A stretch of DNA of 9,506 nt from Bacteroidota bacterium. Lineage in GTDB: Bacteria; Bacteroidota; Bacteroidia; UKL13-3. Shown here piece after piece: positions 1 to 6,976 of this stretch. Each line of letters starts with the position of its first letter. The first letter of the stretch is position 1. A model generated the notes under the pieces. The model was not told the DNA's origin and searched no databases. It saw only the letters and a program-made list of their open reading frames with translations. Location: contig RDYC01000254.1 in NCBI GenBank assembly GCA_004293295.1, positions 1 to 9,506 on the forward strand. The letters are read 5' to 3'. Position numbers and translations under genes: made by a program.

Positions 1-114
1 ATATTAAAAAACACCTGAATTTTTTTCATCGTTTAGGATATTAACTAAAATAGCTTTGAGGCGCGACCATTACAACGAAAGGCGCATGAAAAATATTCAG
101 GTGTTTTTTAATAT
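1..114. repeat. Near-perfect 29-bp inverted repeat at window edge
   Basis: Bases 1-29 are the reverse complement of bases 86-114 with 28 of 29 positions matching. The outer 20 (1-20 against 95-114) are perfect, base 21/94 is the only mismatch, and pairing stops at 30/85. The loop is 56 bases (30-85). The right arm lies inside the reading frame of the glycosyltransferase; the left arm interrupts the same frame with a TAA at 5-7. Because the left arm starts at base 1, the repeat may continue outside the window. It could be a fold-back assembly or amplification artefact at a contig end, or a real rearrangement. Confidence 0.9.
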
Positions 115-472
115 GGTTTCTCCACGCTTGGTTGATTATATTTATGTAAACCATGAGCCCAGAAAAAAGGGAAAATCAAATTATAGTTTTATAAAAAAAA
201 TAGCCTTGTTTGTGGATATGCTTATTGTAACTACAGAGCTTCACACCTATTTGTTTATTTACCTGTTTCTTGCTTTTGGCTTGGCAGGCTTGGCAGCATT
301 TGGGTATTTGTTTTTAAATCCTGCCAGCAACTTTTCTGCCTTTGTATTACCCGTTTTGTTAACGGGATTTGGCTTTTTGTTTTTGGGATTGCTGATTGTG
401 TTAAAGTACCTGAGGCAATTGTTTTTATCGCACAACGGTGTAGAGGTTTATGCCATTTGGGAAGAGTGTTGA
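56..472 (+). CDS. GT2 glycosyltransferase, C-terminal fragment
   Basis: This is the end of a membrane-associated family 2 glycosyltransferase of the polyprenyl-phosphate sugar transferase kind (DPM1/GtrB-like), which moves a sugar to a lipid carrier at the inner membrane. Visible parts: the conserved post-catalytic segment with R36 and KGKSNY (residues 38-43 from the TTG at 56), an amphipathic helix after it, two membrane helices at about 64-87 and 95-117, and a C-terminal tail of the kind that follows them in this family. The whole GT-A catalytic domain (DxD, roughly 200 residues) is missing. Family-like sequence (FRILTK...) already starts at about base 29-32, upstream of the TTG, and ends abruptly where the inverted-repeat arm begins; a TAA at 5-7 then closes the frame. 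The true start is therefore not in the window, and 56 is only the first usable start codon. Genuine truncation or an artefact are both possible. Confidence 0.75.
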   Translation: MRRDHYNERRMKNIQVFFNMVSPRLVDYIYVNHEPRKKGKSNYSFIKKIALFVDMLIVTTELHTYLFIYLFLAFGLAGLAAFGYLFLNPASNFSAFVLPVLLTGFGFLFLGLLIVLKYLRQLFLSHNGVEVYAIWEEC

Positions 473-658
473 GTAAGGGTTGGAGAGTAGTTGGTTACAA
501 GCCTATTTGACCGGACAACAGATAGAAAACTAACGGACAGAAAAACCACATCAAAAATGGCACATTTGGTTTTGCCCGAAACAAAATCCTACCCTTCGCA
601 AAAAAGAGCTAAATTTTTCGACCGCACAACAAAAGCAGTTAACTTCAAATTTTAAGAG

Positions 659-1738
659 TTAATTCGCTAAGACAGGTTCCATATAACAATCTAAAAACTC
701 TTCGGTAACACCTTTAAGTTTTCTTTTCTGACAGAGTGCATATAACTCTTCAACAGCAGAATAAGGAAAAAAGCGAGTGTTCAAATCATTAAACTGTGGC
801 TTATTCGCTTCCTTAACAACTTTATCTCTATCCTCATCCGGTGCGACAATTACATATCTTGTAGGGAATGGAGGAAACTTATCTTTAAAGTTTTTCATTC
901 TTGACAGACCACTTGTAACACCCGTTGAGTGTTCAACTTCCATAACAGCTGGCATTAACTTTCCATTTTTAAACCAAATGCAATCAATTAACAAGGCAGC
1001 ACGGATAGCATCGTCATAAGCGGACATTAACTTTTCATCTTTTAACGACACGATAATTCCATCGAACTCACCGAGCTTTTTATTTTGATATAAAATCCCT
1101 TTATCATTTTGTGCAACCCAAGTTCTGAAACCTAATTGCAACCCAATGTGATAAAGTGCGATTTGAATTTGAGCATGTCGCCTCTGTACATTTATATCAA
1201 TATCATTCGACTTACTTTCAGAAGGTAAAACCAAAGCATCATAAAAGACTTCAAGATTTGGAACTTCGGATATTACAATTTCAGTTTTTGTTTCTTTAAT
1301 TACTCCTTTCTTGTGTGGTTCATCAGGTGTCCACATCAAGTGCTTATGACCTCTTTTAATTACAGGATTACCACCAGTAGTTTCAATACGACCTGGATAA
1401 CAAAATTGGAATTGTGGAGTATGGGCAAGTAAGGCTTCTAACACGCTTCGTGTGTTGTAACTTCCCCCTAAAACTCTGTCAAAATTTATCGGTTGGTTGA
1501 TAGTAAAAGCATTTGCAATTCTCCAAATCAACTCGGTTGAAATTGGTTCAACTTTTTTCTTTTCTGCTGTTTCCCCTTTTGATGGGTCCCATCTTTTAAT
1601 TCTTACTGGACCTTCTGGCAATTCAACTTCTACGATTTGAATAACACCTTTATTTCTTGGATTTAGATAATTGTATGTAGCTTTTTTATCAAGCTGATTG
1701 ATAAACGCTACTATATTGCTTGCTGTTAACTTCTGCAT
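659..1738 (-). CDS. Type II restriction endonuclease, PD-(D/E)XK fold
   Basis: Predicted DNA-cleaving partner of the C5 methyltransferase directly upstream. The C-terminal third carries a PD-(D/E)XK nuclease core: D252 in an IDCIW strand, then E267-V-E269-H in the MEVEHSTG strand, followed by a helix rich in basic residues and a YVIVAPDEDR strand (about 295-304), an arrangement shared with restriction enzymes and related wHTH-nuclease proteins. A helix ending in WVAQND (about 190-212) precedes it. The N-terminal 180 residues resemble nothing I can name and probably carry DNA recognition. The ATG at 1738 lies inside the 3' end of the methyltransferase gene (50-bp overlap, different frame), which suggests translational coupling so that methylation precedes cleavage. 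There is no Shine-Dalgarno in front of it. The recognition sequence cannot be deduced. The length (359 aa) is normal and nothing looks broken. Confidence 0.8.
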   Translation of the reverse strand: MQKLTASNIVAFINQLDKKATYNYLNPRNKGVIQIVEVELPEGPVRIKRWDPSKGETAEKKKVEPISTELIWRIANAFTINQPINFDRVLGGSYNTRSVLEALLAHTPQFQFCYPGRIETTGGNPVIKRGHKHLMWTPDEPHKKGVIKETKTEIVISEVPNLEVFYDALVLPSESKSNDIDINVQRRHAQIQIALYHIGLQLGFRTWVAQNDKGILYQNKKLGEFDGIIVSLKDEKLMSAYDDAIRAALLIDCIWFKNGKLMPAVMEVEHSTGVTSGLSRMKNFKDKFPPFPTRYVIVAPDEDRDKVVKEANKPQFNDLNTRFFPYSAVEELYALCQKRKLKGVTEEFLDCYMEPVLAN

Positions 1739-2942
1739 AGGATGTTTTCAAATCTTTTATTGGATTGTTATAGATAAAATCAAAAATGTTTTCAGCAAGT
1801 CCTTTTGCGGCTAAGTATGGAACTCCATTTCCGATTGTCTTAAACATATCAGTTAATGTAATGTGGTCTGGTATCACGAACTCCTTTGGCAAAGACTGTA
1901 TTGCTAATGCTTCAGCAGCAGAAATTCTTCTTGGCTTGTATGGATGTAAATGAACCTCATTATTCCCATAAGCTGCGGTTGGAGAGTAGCGCCAACGATG
2001 CAAACGCTTATATGATTTTTTCAAATCATCGCCTTCATCAATTACTTCAAACTTTGCAAGACCTGCCCTCGGAATAAAATAATGATTTCCATTTGGGTGC
2101 TTTTCAACATTATTCTTTTTAAACCAATGCTCAACAGTTAATTCAACCGGAATATTTGACGGCATCGGCTTTTTGGTATTTTCAATGAACTTTTCTAGAG
2201 TTGGCCAATTCAAGCCAAAGACTTCATCGGCTTTAAATATTGTATTCTTTTCCCAATTAAAGTTTTTAATAAGCGGTGAGCCATTTAATTTAAAACCGAA
2301 ATCACCTAAAGCACTTCGTTGAAATCCAATCAAAATAATTCTATCTCTATCCTGTGGTGCACCAAACTCAATGGCATTAATTAGTTTTTCAGTAATATAA
2401 TAACCTGCATTTATCAGCTTCAATTTCATTGCCTCAAAAAACTCTCTATGCTTTGTAGTTCTATACAGACCTTTGACATTTTCAAACAAGAAAAAATCTG
2501 GCTTATTCTGACAAATCAACTCAATATACGTTCCTGACAATTTTCCGTTTTCACCAGACTGACCGCGATTTTTTCCGGCAATAGAAAAATCTGGACATGG
2601 CGGACCTCCTATGAAACCAACTATATCGTGACTTTTCTTTGCTTCTTTCAAATTATCTGACAACCAAATTGAATTTAGATTAGTAAGGTTTTCAGTAATA
2701 TCAGTTACTTGATGACCAAAGACAGGTGGGGCAATTCCCATTTTTTTTCTTGACGCAATATAAATATCAGCAAATGCCTTGTGATATTCATTCATAAACA
2801 GTGTTTCATAATGACCAGTTTTTTCAAAACCTAGGTCAAGGAACCCTGCTCCTGCAAAGAATGAGAAAATTCCAATTTTTTTGTCCATTGTATTAAACAA
2901 ATGTAATGAATTAGGCCTTTCATTTTTTGATGTATTTTCCAT
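1689..2942 (-). CDS. C5-cytosine DNA methyltransferase (type II R-M)
   Basis: Transfers a methyl group from S-adenosylmethionine to C5 of cytosine in its target site, protecting host DNA from the paired nuclease. The motifs appear in canonical order: motif I FSFFAGAGFLDLGF (about 26-39), NE at 51-52 (motif II), motif IV GGPPCPDFS with catalytic Cys116, motif VI FENV (153-156), motif VIII Q197-D-R-D-R201, a target-recognition region at about 205-335, motif IX RRISAAEALAIQSLP (338-352) and motif X GNGVP (371-375). All catalytic residues are intact and 417 aa is a usual length. The GGPPCPDFS form with Pro-Asp instead of the common Pro-Gln marks a subgroup of Dcm-like enzymes. The start at 2942 gives a 25-residue leader before motif I; the internal ATG at 2888 (MDKK) would remove 18 residues and is equally possible, since neither has a good ribosome site. 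Confidence 0.93.
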   Translation of the reverse strand: MENTSKNERPNSLHLFNTMDKKIGIFSFFAGAGFLDLGFEKTGHYETLFMNEYHKAFADIYIASRKKMGIAPPVFGHQVTDITENLTNLNSIWLSDNLKEAKKSHDIVGFIGGPPCPDFSIAGKNRGQSGENGKLSGTYIELICQNKPDFFLFENVKGLYRTTKHREFFEAMKLKLINAGYYITEKLINAIEFGAPQDRDRIILIGFQRSALGDFGFKLNGSPLIKNFNWEKNTIFKADEVFGLNWPTLEKFIENTKKPMPSNIPVELTVEHWFKKNNVEKHPNGNHYFIPRAGLAKFEVIDEGDDLKKSYKRLHRWRYSPTAAYGNNEVHLHPYKPRRISAAEALAIQSLPKEFVIPDHITLTDMFKTIGNGVPYLAAKGLAENIFDFIYNNPIKDLKTSYAEVNSKQYSSVYQSA

Positions 2943-3269
2943 TTTTTACCAACAATCACAGCCCTCCATATCACTTCTAAGACATGCACTCTTATGAGGC
3001 TCAAAAGCCAACCCGCAGACCAAAGCTCACAAGAGTGTATATTTTATGAACGTTTCAGATCTGTGTTAAATTTAGACGATACAGCAATAACAGACAGATT
3101 ACCAGACCATAACAGCAATGCTTGGCACGTATTTTCGCACAAGGGGTAGTAGCGGAAATCCTTTTTTGTTGGGCATGGCTTAGGTAAAAGATTGCAGCAC
3201 ATAACCCGACACGTTTTTGCCGGGTGGGTGTTGGGTTGCACAAAAACGGGATGTGCCCAATTGAAATTT
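2943..3269. other. Non-coding region with hairpins, possible dispersed repeat
   Basis: No convincing gene here: the overlapping short frames on both strands have no family character. It holds the 3' flank of the cupin pair and the 5' flank of the methyltransferase. A 7-bp inverted repeat (2987-2993 with 3031-3037) encloses a small GGCT/AGCC hairpin (2998-3009). Bases about 3150-3240, with blocks AGCGGAAATCCTTTTT and GATTGCAGC followed by an ACCCG stem, resemble from memory the structured repeats scattered between genes in Bacteroidota genomes; that similarity is recollection and was not searched. I see no TAnnTTTG promoter for the methyltransferase. Confidence 0.45.
3203..3237 (-). terminator. 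Hairpin 3' of cupin pair, possible terminator
   Basis: AACCCGACAC (3203-3212) pairs with GTGTTGGGTT (3228-3237) over 10 positions, nine Watson-Crick and one G/T, with a 15-base loop. It lies 33 bases beyond the stop codon of the cupin gene ending at 3270, so it could end that transcript. Only a short interrupted T run (ATCTTTT on the minus strand) follows, so it may equally be a repeat-borne structure or a 3' stabiliser. Confidence 0.35.
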
Positions 3270-4343
3270 TTAATATACTTTTTTAGAAACCAATCCCATT
3301 TTTTTCATCTTCTCGAACCTATCAATAAATTGTTGGTTGGCATCTTTGGTTACCTTTTTTATGGAAGTAAAATAGTTGGGGCGGTAAGCCAATAAATCGA
3401 GGATGTAATAGGTAGGTGATGAGCGGAAGGCATGCCAAGCATTGGCCCAACGGAAACCTACGCCTATGCTATCGGTAACATTTTTTACGGTGTGCCACAT
3501 AAATGGCGGGTTGTAAAACACATCTCCGGGTTGTAACTCCACGGTGTAACCATCCAGGTATTCAAAGTAAGGGTATGCTTCAAAATCGGGTGCAAAGGAT
3601 TTAAATTGTTTTCCGTTTACACGTGCAGGGGCATTTCTAAAAATGCCATTATCGGTTGGTGGCGGATCAATAAAAGGCAACTGGTGAAATGGATAAAGTA
3701 TCCAGTTTTTTTGGCCATACACCTGCACAAACAAATTTGCAATATGCGAATTGTGGATATCAGTCATAGAGTTTTCGCCACCAATAAACACCTGAAACGA
3801 CTCGAAATAAGCACGTTTATGGCGGTGTGCTTTTAGCCACTTTAAATCAAAATCGTTAATGTGCTCCGGATGCCTGGTAAGCAAATTGTAAAATCGAAAA
3901 TAGGCTTTAAAATTCCCTTGACGAATTTGTCCGATTAACTCCCTGAGTGTGGTAAACTCCACTCCGTTTTCAAAATTTTCGCTATCAATAATGGGCACCT
4001 CATCATCACCATGTAAGTCTTTAAAATATTCTAAACTCCATTTTTGTACACAATCCCAATCCTTGGCCACACTGTTAAACACTACCGGAATCCCGTTTTT
4101 TACATAGTACTCATAAAATTCTTTGATGCTTAAATCATCTCTGCGCTCAATGGGTATTAATTTACCCTTGCCTTTTGCTTTTAATGATTTTACCATGTTT
4201 AAAAACAGCATGTAGCGAAGTTTGCCCAGTAACTTTACCGTTATTCTGCGTGTGATGAAGTGGTCTAAAACCTGAAAAAAATTATACCCTGCACGTTGGA
4301 AAAAGTTAAATGGCAGCTTGGGTAATCTTGGGTCGTTAGTCAT
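3270..4343 (-). CDS. Cupin_8/JmjC-like protein, HNSH variant (copy 1)
   Basis: Soluble protein of the cupin_8 (FIH/JmjC-like) superfamily, whose known members are Fe(II)/2-oxoglutarate oxygenases. A conserved N-terminal module (about 1-60, with DPRLP, NFFQVLDHF and KLLGKLR) precedes the cupin_8 start at GIPVVF (84-89). The double-stranded beta-helix carries H197-N-S-H200 and, after PGDVFYNPPFMW, the distal H284. By alignment with FIH, H197 and H284 match the two iron histidines and T194 and K212 the 2-oxoglutarate ligands, while the iron-binding acid is replaced by Ser199. It follows copy 2 by 32 bp on the same strand, so the two are probably co-transcribed. Hand alignment of residues 1-300 gives about 59% identity to copy 2 (177 of 300). 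The substrate is unknown. It could be a halogenase-like oxygenase, an enzyme with a three-His site, or a non-catalytic relative. Confidence 0.8.
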   Translation of the reverse strand: MTNDPRLPKLPFNFFQRAGYNFFQVLDHFITRRITVKLLGKLRYMLFLNMVKSLKAKGKGKLIPIERRDDLSIKEFYEYYVKNGIPVVFNSVAKDWDCVQKWSLEYFKDLHGDDEVPIIDSENFENGVEFTTLRELIGQIRQGNFKAYFRFYNLLTRHPEHINDFDLKWLKAHRHKRAYFESFQVFIGGENSMTDIHNSHIANLFVQVYGQKNWILYPFHQLPFIDPPPTDNGIFRNAPARVNGKQFKSFAPDFEAYPYFEYLDGYTVELQPGDVFYNPPFMWHTVKNVTDSIGVGFRWANAWHAFRSSPTYYILDLLAYRPNYFTSIKKVTKDANQQFIDRFEKMKKMGLVSKKVY

Positions 4344-4375
4344 GAATGTGATTGCATTAAAAAATCAATAAAATG

Positions 4376-5449
4376 TTACGCTTTGGGTTGCATTTTTTTG
4401 GCCAGCTTTTCCATCATTTTTTTGCGGTGAATAAACTGGTCGTTAGCATCTTTTTTTGTCATTTGAATTGACTTGATGTAGTTGGGTTTAAATGACAGCA
4501 AATCTAAGGTGTAATAGGTGGGTGAACATTTAAAGGAATTGATAAAATTAATCCACCTAAAACCAATGCCGATTGTTTCGCTTCTATTATAAACGGTGTG
4601 CCACATAAAAGGCGGGTTATAAAAAACATCTCCCGGTTCAAGCACCACTTTATAGCCATCTAAGTATTCATACAAAGGGTAACCCTTGTAATCGGGCGCA
4701 AATGGGCTAAAAGGCATGTTCCCTGCGCGAACAGGTGTGTTTCGGTATATGCCGTTCATGGTGCTTGGTGGGTCTAAAAAAGGCACAAAATAATTGGGAT
4801 ACAATATCCACTCCTTTACACCGGAAACTTGTACAAATAAGTTTGAGATGTGTGCATTATGCAGTTCGGTGCGTGTATCGGCTCCACCAATAAATGCTTG
4901 AAATGTTTCGAAGTATTTGTTTTTATGGCTATGGTTTTTTAACCAGCTTAAATCAAAATCGGCTAAATGTTCAGGGTGTTTGCTGATGAGGTTGTAGTAC
5001 CTGAAATACCCCCCTTTATCTCCGGCTTGTAAGCGGTTGATTAACTCTTTTAAGTTGATGTATTCAATTTCTTTAAAAGGATCAGTTACTGAAATTAATG
5101 GAATAATATCATCTCCGTGTAGTTCTTTGATGTAATTTAAATCCCAATTTTTTACGCAATCCCAATTTTTTGCAGCACCTTTAAACACAACCGGAATGCC
5201 TCTTTTTACATAGTAGTTTTTAAACTCCGCTTCGGTAAGGTCGGTTCTATATTCTACATCAATAATTTTACCCGGGCCCTTACTTTTTAGCGTTTTCTCA
5301 ATATTTAAAAATGCCTTTAGCCTAAGTTTACCCAGTAATTTTATAACCAGAGGGCGGCCCAAAAAGTGATCCAACACTTGAAAAAAGTTGTATGTGATGC
5401 GTTGAGAAAAGCTAAATGGCATTTTGGGGAGTCTCGGGTCCTGAATCAT
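4376..5449 (-). CDS. Cupin_8/JmjC-like protein, HNAH variant (copy 2)
   Basis: Paralog of the gene that follows it 32 bp downstream, same 357-aa length and gapless over nearly the whole protein. It has the N-terminal DPRLP/NFFQVLDHF module, the cupin_8 entry GIPVVFKGAAKNWDC (84-98), H197-N-A-H200 and distal H284 after PGDVFYNPPFMW. T194 and K212 are retained as candidate 2-oxoglutarate ligands. The acid position holds Ala199, the exact replacement seen in SyrB2-type Fe/2OG halogenases (known from that family; transfer to this one is inference). The C-terminal end is lysine-rich. It is the first gene of a two-gene unit and has its own candidate promoter 42 bp upstream. The GNAT gene is divergent from it across a 90-bp gap. 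The ATG at 5449 is supported by the paralogs, which all begin at the same aligned position. Confidence 0.82.
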   Translation of the reverse strand: MIQDPRLPKMPFSFSQRITYNFFQVLDHFLGRPLVIKLLGKLRLKAFLNIEKTLKSKGPGKIIDVEYRTDLTEAEFKNYYVKRGIPVVFKGAAKNWDCVKNWDLNYIKELHGDDIIPLISVTDPFKEIEYINLKELINRLQAGDKGGYFRYYNLISKHPEHLADFDLSWLKNHSHKNKYFETFQAFIGGADTRTELHNAHISNLFVQVSGVKEWILYPNYFVPFLDPPSTMNGIYRNTPVRAGNMPFSPFAPDYKGYPLYEYLDGYKVVLEPGDVFYNPPFMWHTVYNRSETIGIGFRWINFINSFKCSPTYYTLDLLSFKPNYIKSIQMTKKDANDQFIHRKKMMEKLAKKMQPKA

Positions 5450-5491
5450 ATATTTTTTTTCAAGTAAGAATTTTAGTTATTTTTCGGCTGA

Positions 5492-5522
5492 CAAATATAT
5501 ATTTTCCGTTAACAGGAAGAAA
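5492..5522 (-). promoter_or_regulatory. Candidate Bacteroidota promoter for cupin pair
   Basis: On the minus strand TATATTTG (5492-5499) matches the TAnnTTTG -7 consensus of Bacteroidota exactly. A TTTC (5519-5522), one base off the -33 TTTG, lies 19 bp upstream. The -7 box ends 42 bp before the ATG at 5449, leaving a leader of ordinary length. The same 90-bp gap must also hold the promoter of the divergent GNAT gene; a weaker TATATTTT (5498-5505) on the + strand overlaps this box. Confidence 0.5.
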
Positions 5523-5539
5523 CCTAATTTTACCGCAAT

Positions 5540-6316
5540 ATGGACTCCAGCCATTTATTTGAAATCAGCTCAGCAGAGAGTGCCATGATGGGTTATACCA
5601 TTGCTAGGGGAAACAACCACAGCCTTGCTAATGCGCAACAATTGGTTTCACTTTTACAACAACACCGGATTGATGTGCTTAAGCTGAACTTAACAGATAC
5701 ATTACCAAATCTATACCAACAATTAGACGCCCTGAGACTGCCTTATTATGTGTTAGGGATGGTGGTGGAATTTAAGGCCATTTTTAAAGATGAACCCATT
5801 GCGTATATCAATAAAGAAATAGCCTTTGAAGAATATTTGGGAACAGACGAAACCAAGTTTAAACAATTGGTGGCAACTATTTTTAGTGAGGTAGCAGGTT
5901 CTTATTACATCAATCCTCATTTGCCATTAACTGATTCGGAGCGGCTTAATGCCCAATGTTTGGCTGAATACCTTTGCACACAAAACAGCAAGTATGATGT
6001 AAATAAATATACCCATTTGGTGTATTTAAAGGGAACACTTGCCGGGTTTATTACAAGCTACAAACAAGGCACTGGAGGCGGTGTTACTTATGCAGGCGTT
6101 TTGCCACAATTTGCGCGCAAAGCCTTGTTTCCTGATATCATCAGTTTTATTCAGAATTATGGAAGGAGCATTGGCCAAAAATGGGGCATTTTTCATGGGC
6201 AACTGCAAAACACCGCAGCCTTAAAAATGTATTGCCGGGCCGGGCTTATGCCCGTTGGGCATGCCTTAAGTGTGCACGTAAACTCTGGGTTTGGGAAAGG
6301 GTTGGGAAAACCTTAG
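5540..6316 (+). CDS. GNAT-family acyltransferase, WecD/RffC-like
   Basis: Predicted to move an acyl group from acyl-CoA to an amine. The C-terminal half (about 155-250) has the GNAT order: strand HLVYLKGTLAGFITSYK (159-175), motif A strand and loop TYAGVLPQFARKALFPDII (183-201), and the motif B segment NTAALKMYCRAGL (224-236), which matches the N-x-A-A-x-x-x-Y-x-x-x-G-[FL] pattern. The GVLP and Q-x-Q-N-x-A-A features and the long N-terminal wing (1-155) recall the dTDP-fucosamine acetyltransferase WecD/RffC, but no sugar-nucleotide genes are near. The pyrophosphate loop, normally Q/R-x-x-G-x-G/A, reads Q190-F-A-R-K-A195, so the first glycine is gone and CoA binding may be altered. It is the only + strand gene in the cupin neighbourhood, divergent from copy 2, and may use the product of the decarboxylase; that link is inference. 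Confidence 0.75.
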   Translation: MDSSHLFEISSAESAMMGYTIARGNNHSLANAQQLVSLLQQHRIDVLKLNLTDTLPNLYQQLDALRLPYYVLGMVVEFKAIFKDEPIAYINKEIAFEEYLGTDETKFKQLVATIFSEVAGSYYINPHLPLTDSERLNAQCLAEYLCTQNSKYDVNKYTHLVYLKGTLAGFITSYKQGTGGGVTYAGVLPQFARKALFPDIISFIQNYGRSIGQKWGIFHGQLQNTAALKMYCRAGLMPVGHALSVHVNSGFGKGLGKP

Positions 6317-6505
6317 AAGATTAGATTGAAGAAATAGTATTTGGCTCCGACAATCGTATTTCAACGTTTAAAACGATTAAGTTAAAAGACTTGTAGTTAC
6401 AGATAGTACTAGGTACTTTGGCAAATATTGATTCTCTTGTAATTGCTCTTATTTCGCCACCATTATTTTTAACAAACGAATATCATTTTGAATATATTCA
6501 TCTTG
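6317..6505. other. Convergent intergenic gap, no gene seen
   Basis: Gap between the 3' ends of the + strand GNAT gene and the minus strand PIN gene. The only visible structure is a short CGTTT/AAACG inverted repeat around 6365-6375. No strong hairpin with a T run is visible, so where the two converging transcripts end is unclear. The short + strand frame starting in it has no family character. Confidence 0.4.
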
Positions 6506-6976
6506 TTAAAACAGTTCTCCTTTATAAACATTCAAAGAAACTTCCAAATCAAGCAATTCAATATCAAATCCTTTATTTTGTAGAATGGGTTGTATTATCC
6601 GCCCAAACGACTTTTTATCTTTTGTAATGTATCCATTGATTTTCCGATTAAAAATCTGAGCAATTAATTTACAATCGTCTTTAATTACATTTCGCTCAAT
6701 ACTTGCTACTTGACTTTTATTACTGATTAGGATAGAATGAAATTCCCCAGCAGTTTTACCATCAAAAAAATCGAATGGAATAATCTTTACAAATTCAAGG
6801 GGTAAATTATTGGCATCGTCTTTAACGGAATACTCTGCAATTACAATACTGGATAAATACATTTCTATTTTTTTATCCAAAAAATACTTAAAATACTCTT
6901 TAGCATTGCTGTGTAATGGGTCATTATTTTTAAGTAGGCGAATACAAAATGAGGTATCAAGTAAGACACTATCCAT
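6506..6976 (-). CDS. PIN-domain ribonuclease, VapC-like toxin candidate
   Basis: Small PIN-fold protein (156 aa) expected to be a Mg2+-dependent RNase, as VapC toxins are. The acidic positions expected for the active site are present: D7 in LLDTSF at the N-terminus, E48 in SSIVIAEYS, D100/D101 in VIKDDCKLIAQ, and D120 in ITKDKKSF. The middle (about 52-95) is longer than in the shortest VapC proteins. Its ATG lies inside the end of the preceding gene (8-bp overlap, TAG of that gene at 6969-6971), the usual order of antitoxin then toxin. It has an unusually strong Shine-Dalgarno sequence. The toxin role rests on fold and operon; a housekeeping RNase is less likely with this partner. Nothing looks truncated. 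Confidence 0.78.
   Translation of the reverse strand: MDSVLLDTSFCIRLLKNNDPLHSNAKEYFKYFLDKKIEMYLSSIVIAEYSVKDDANNLPLEFVKIIPFDFFDGKTAGEFHSILISNKSQVASIERNVIKDDCKLIAQIFNRKINGYITKDKKSFGRIIQPILQNKGFDIELLDLEVSLNVYKGELF

Noticed and set aside
473..658. Integron attC-like site beside the R-M genes
   Set aside because: The GTTAAC-containing segment does not fit the paired attC core sites (RYYYAAC and GTTRRRY), and no integrase is visible.
639..662. TTAACT/AGTTAA inverted repeat at the end of the endonuclease gene as a terminator
   Set aside because: Only 6 AT-rich pairs, partly inside the stop codon, with no convincing T run after it.
777..1019. 80-codon + strand frame inside the endonuclease gene
   Set aside because: Antisense shadow of a protein with a clear nuclease core; serine-rich low-complexity translation.
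3044..3243. Overlapping open frames of 62-65 codons on the minus strand in the gap after the cupin pair
   Set aside because: They overlap each other in different frames within a hairpin-rich region, are Cys- and Leu-biased, and have no recognisable motif or start signal.
3192..3395. 67-codon + strand frame across the end of cupin copy 1
   Set aside because: It runs antisense through a well-supported coding region and its sequence follows the codons of that gene.
6418..6627. 69-codon + strand frame after the GNAT gene
   Set aside because: It overlaps the 3' end of the PIN gene antisense, starts from a non-ATG codon and shows no family feature.
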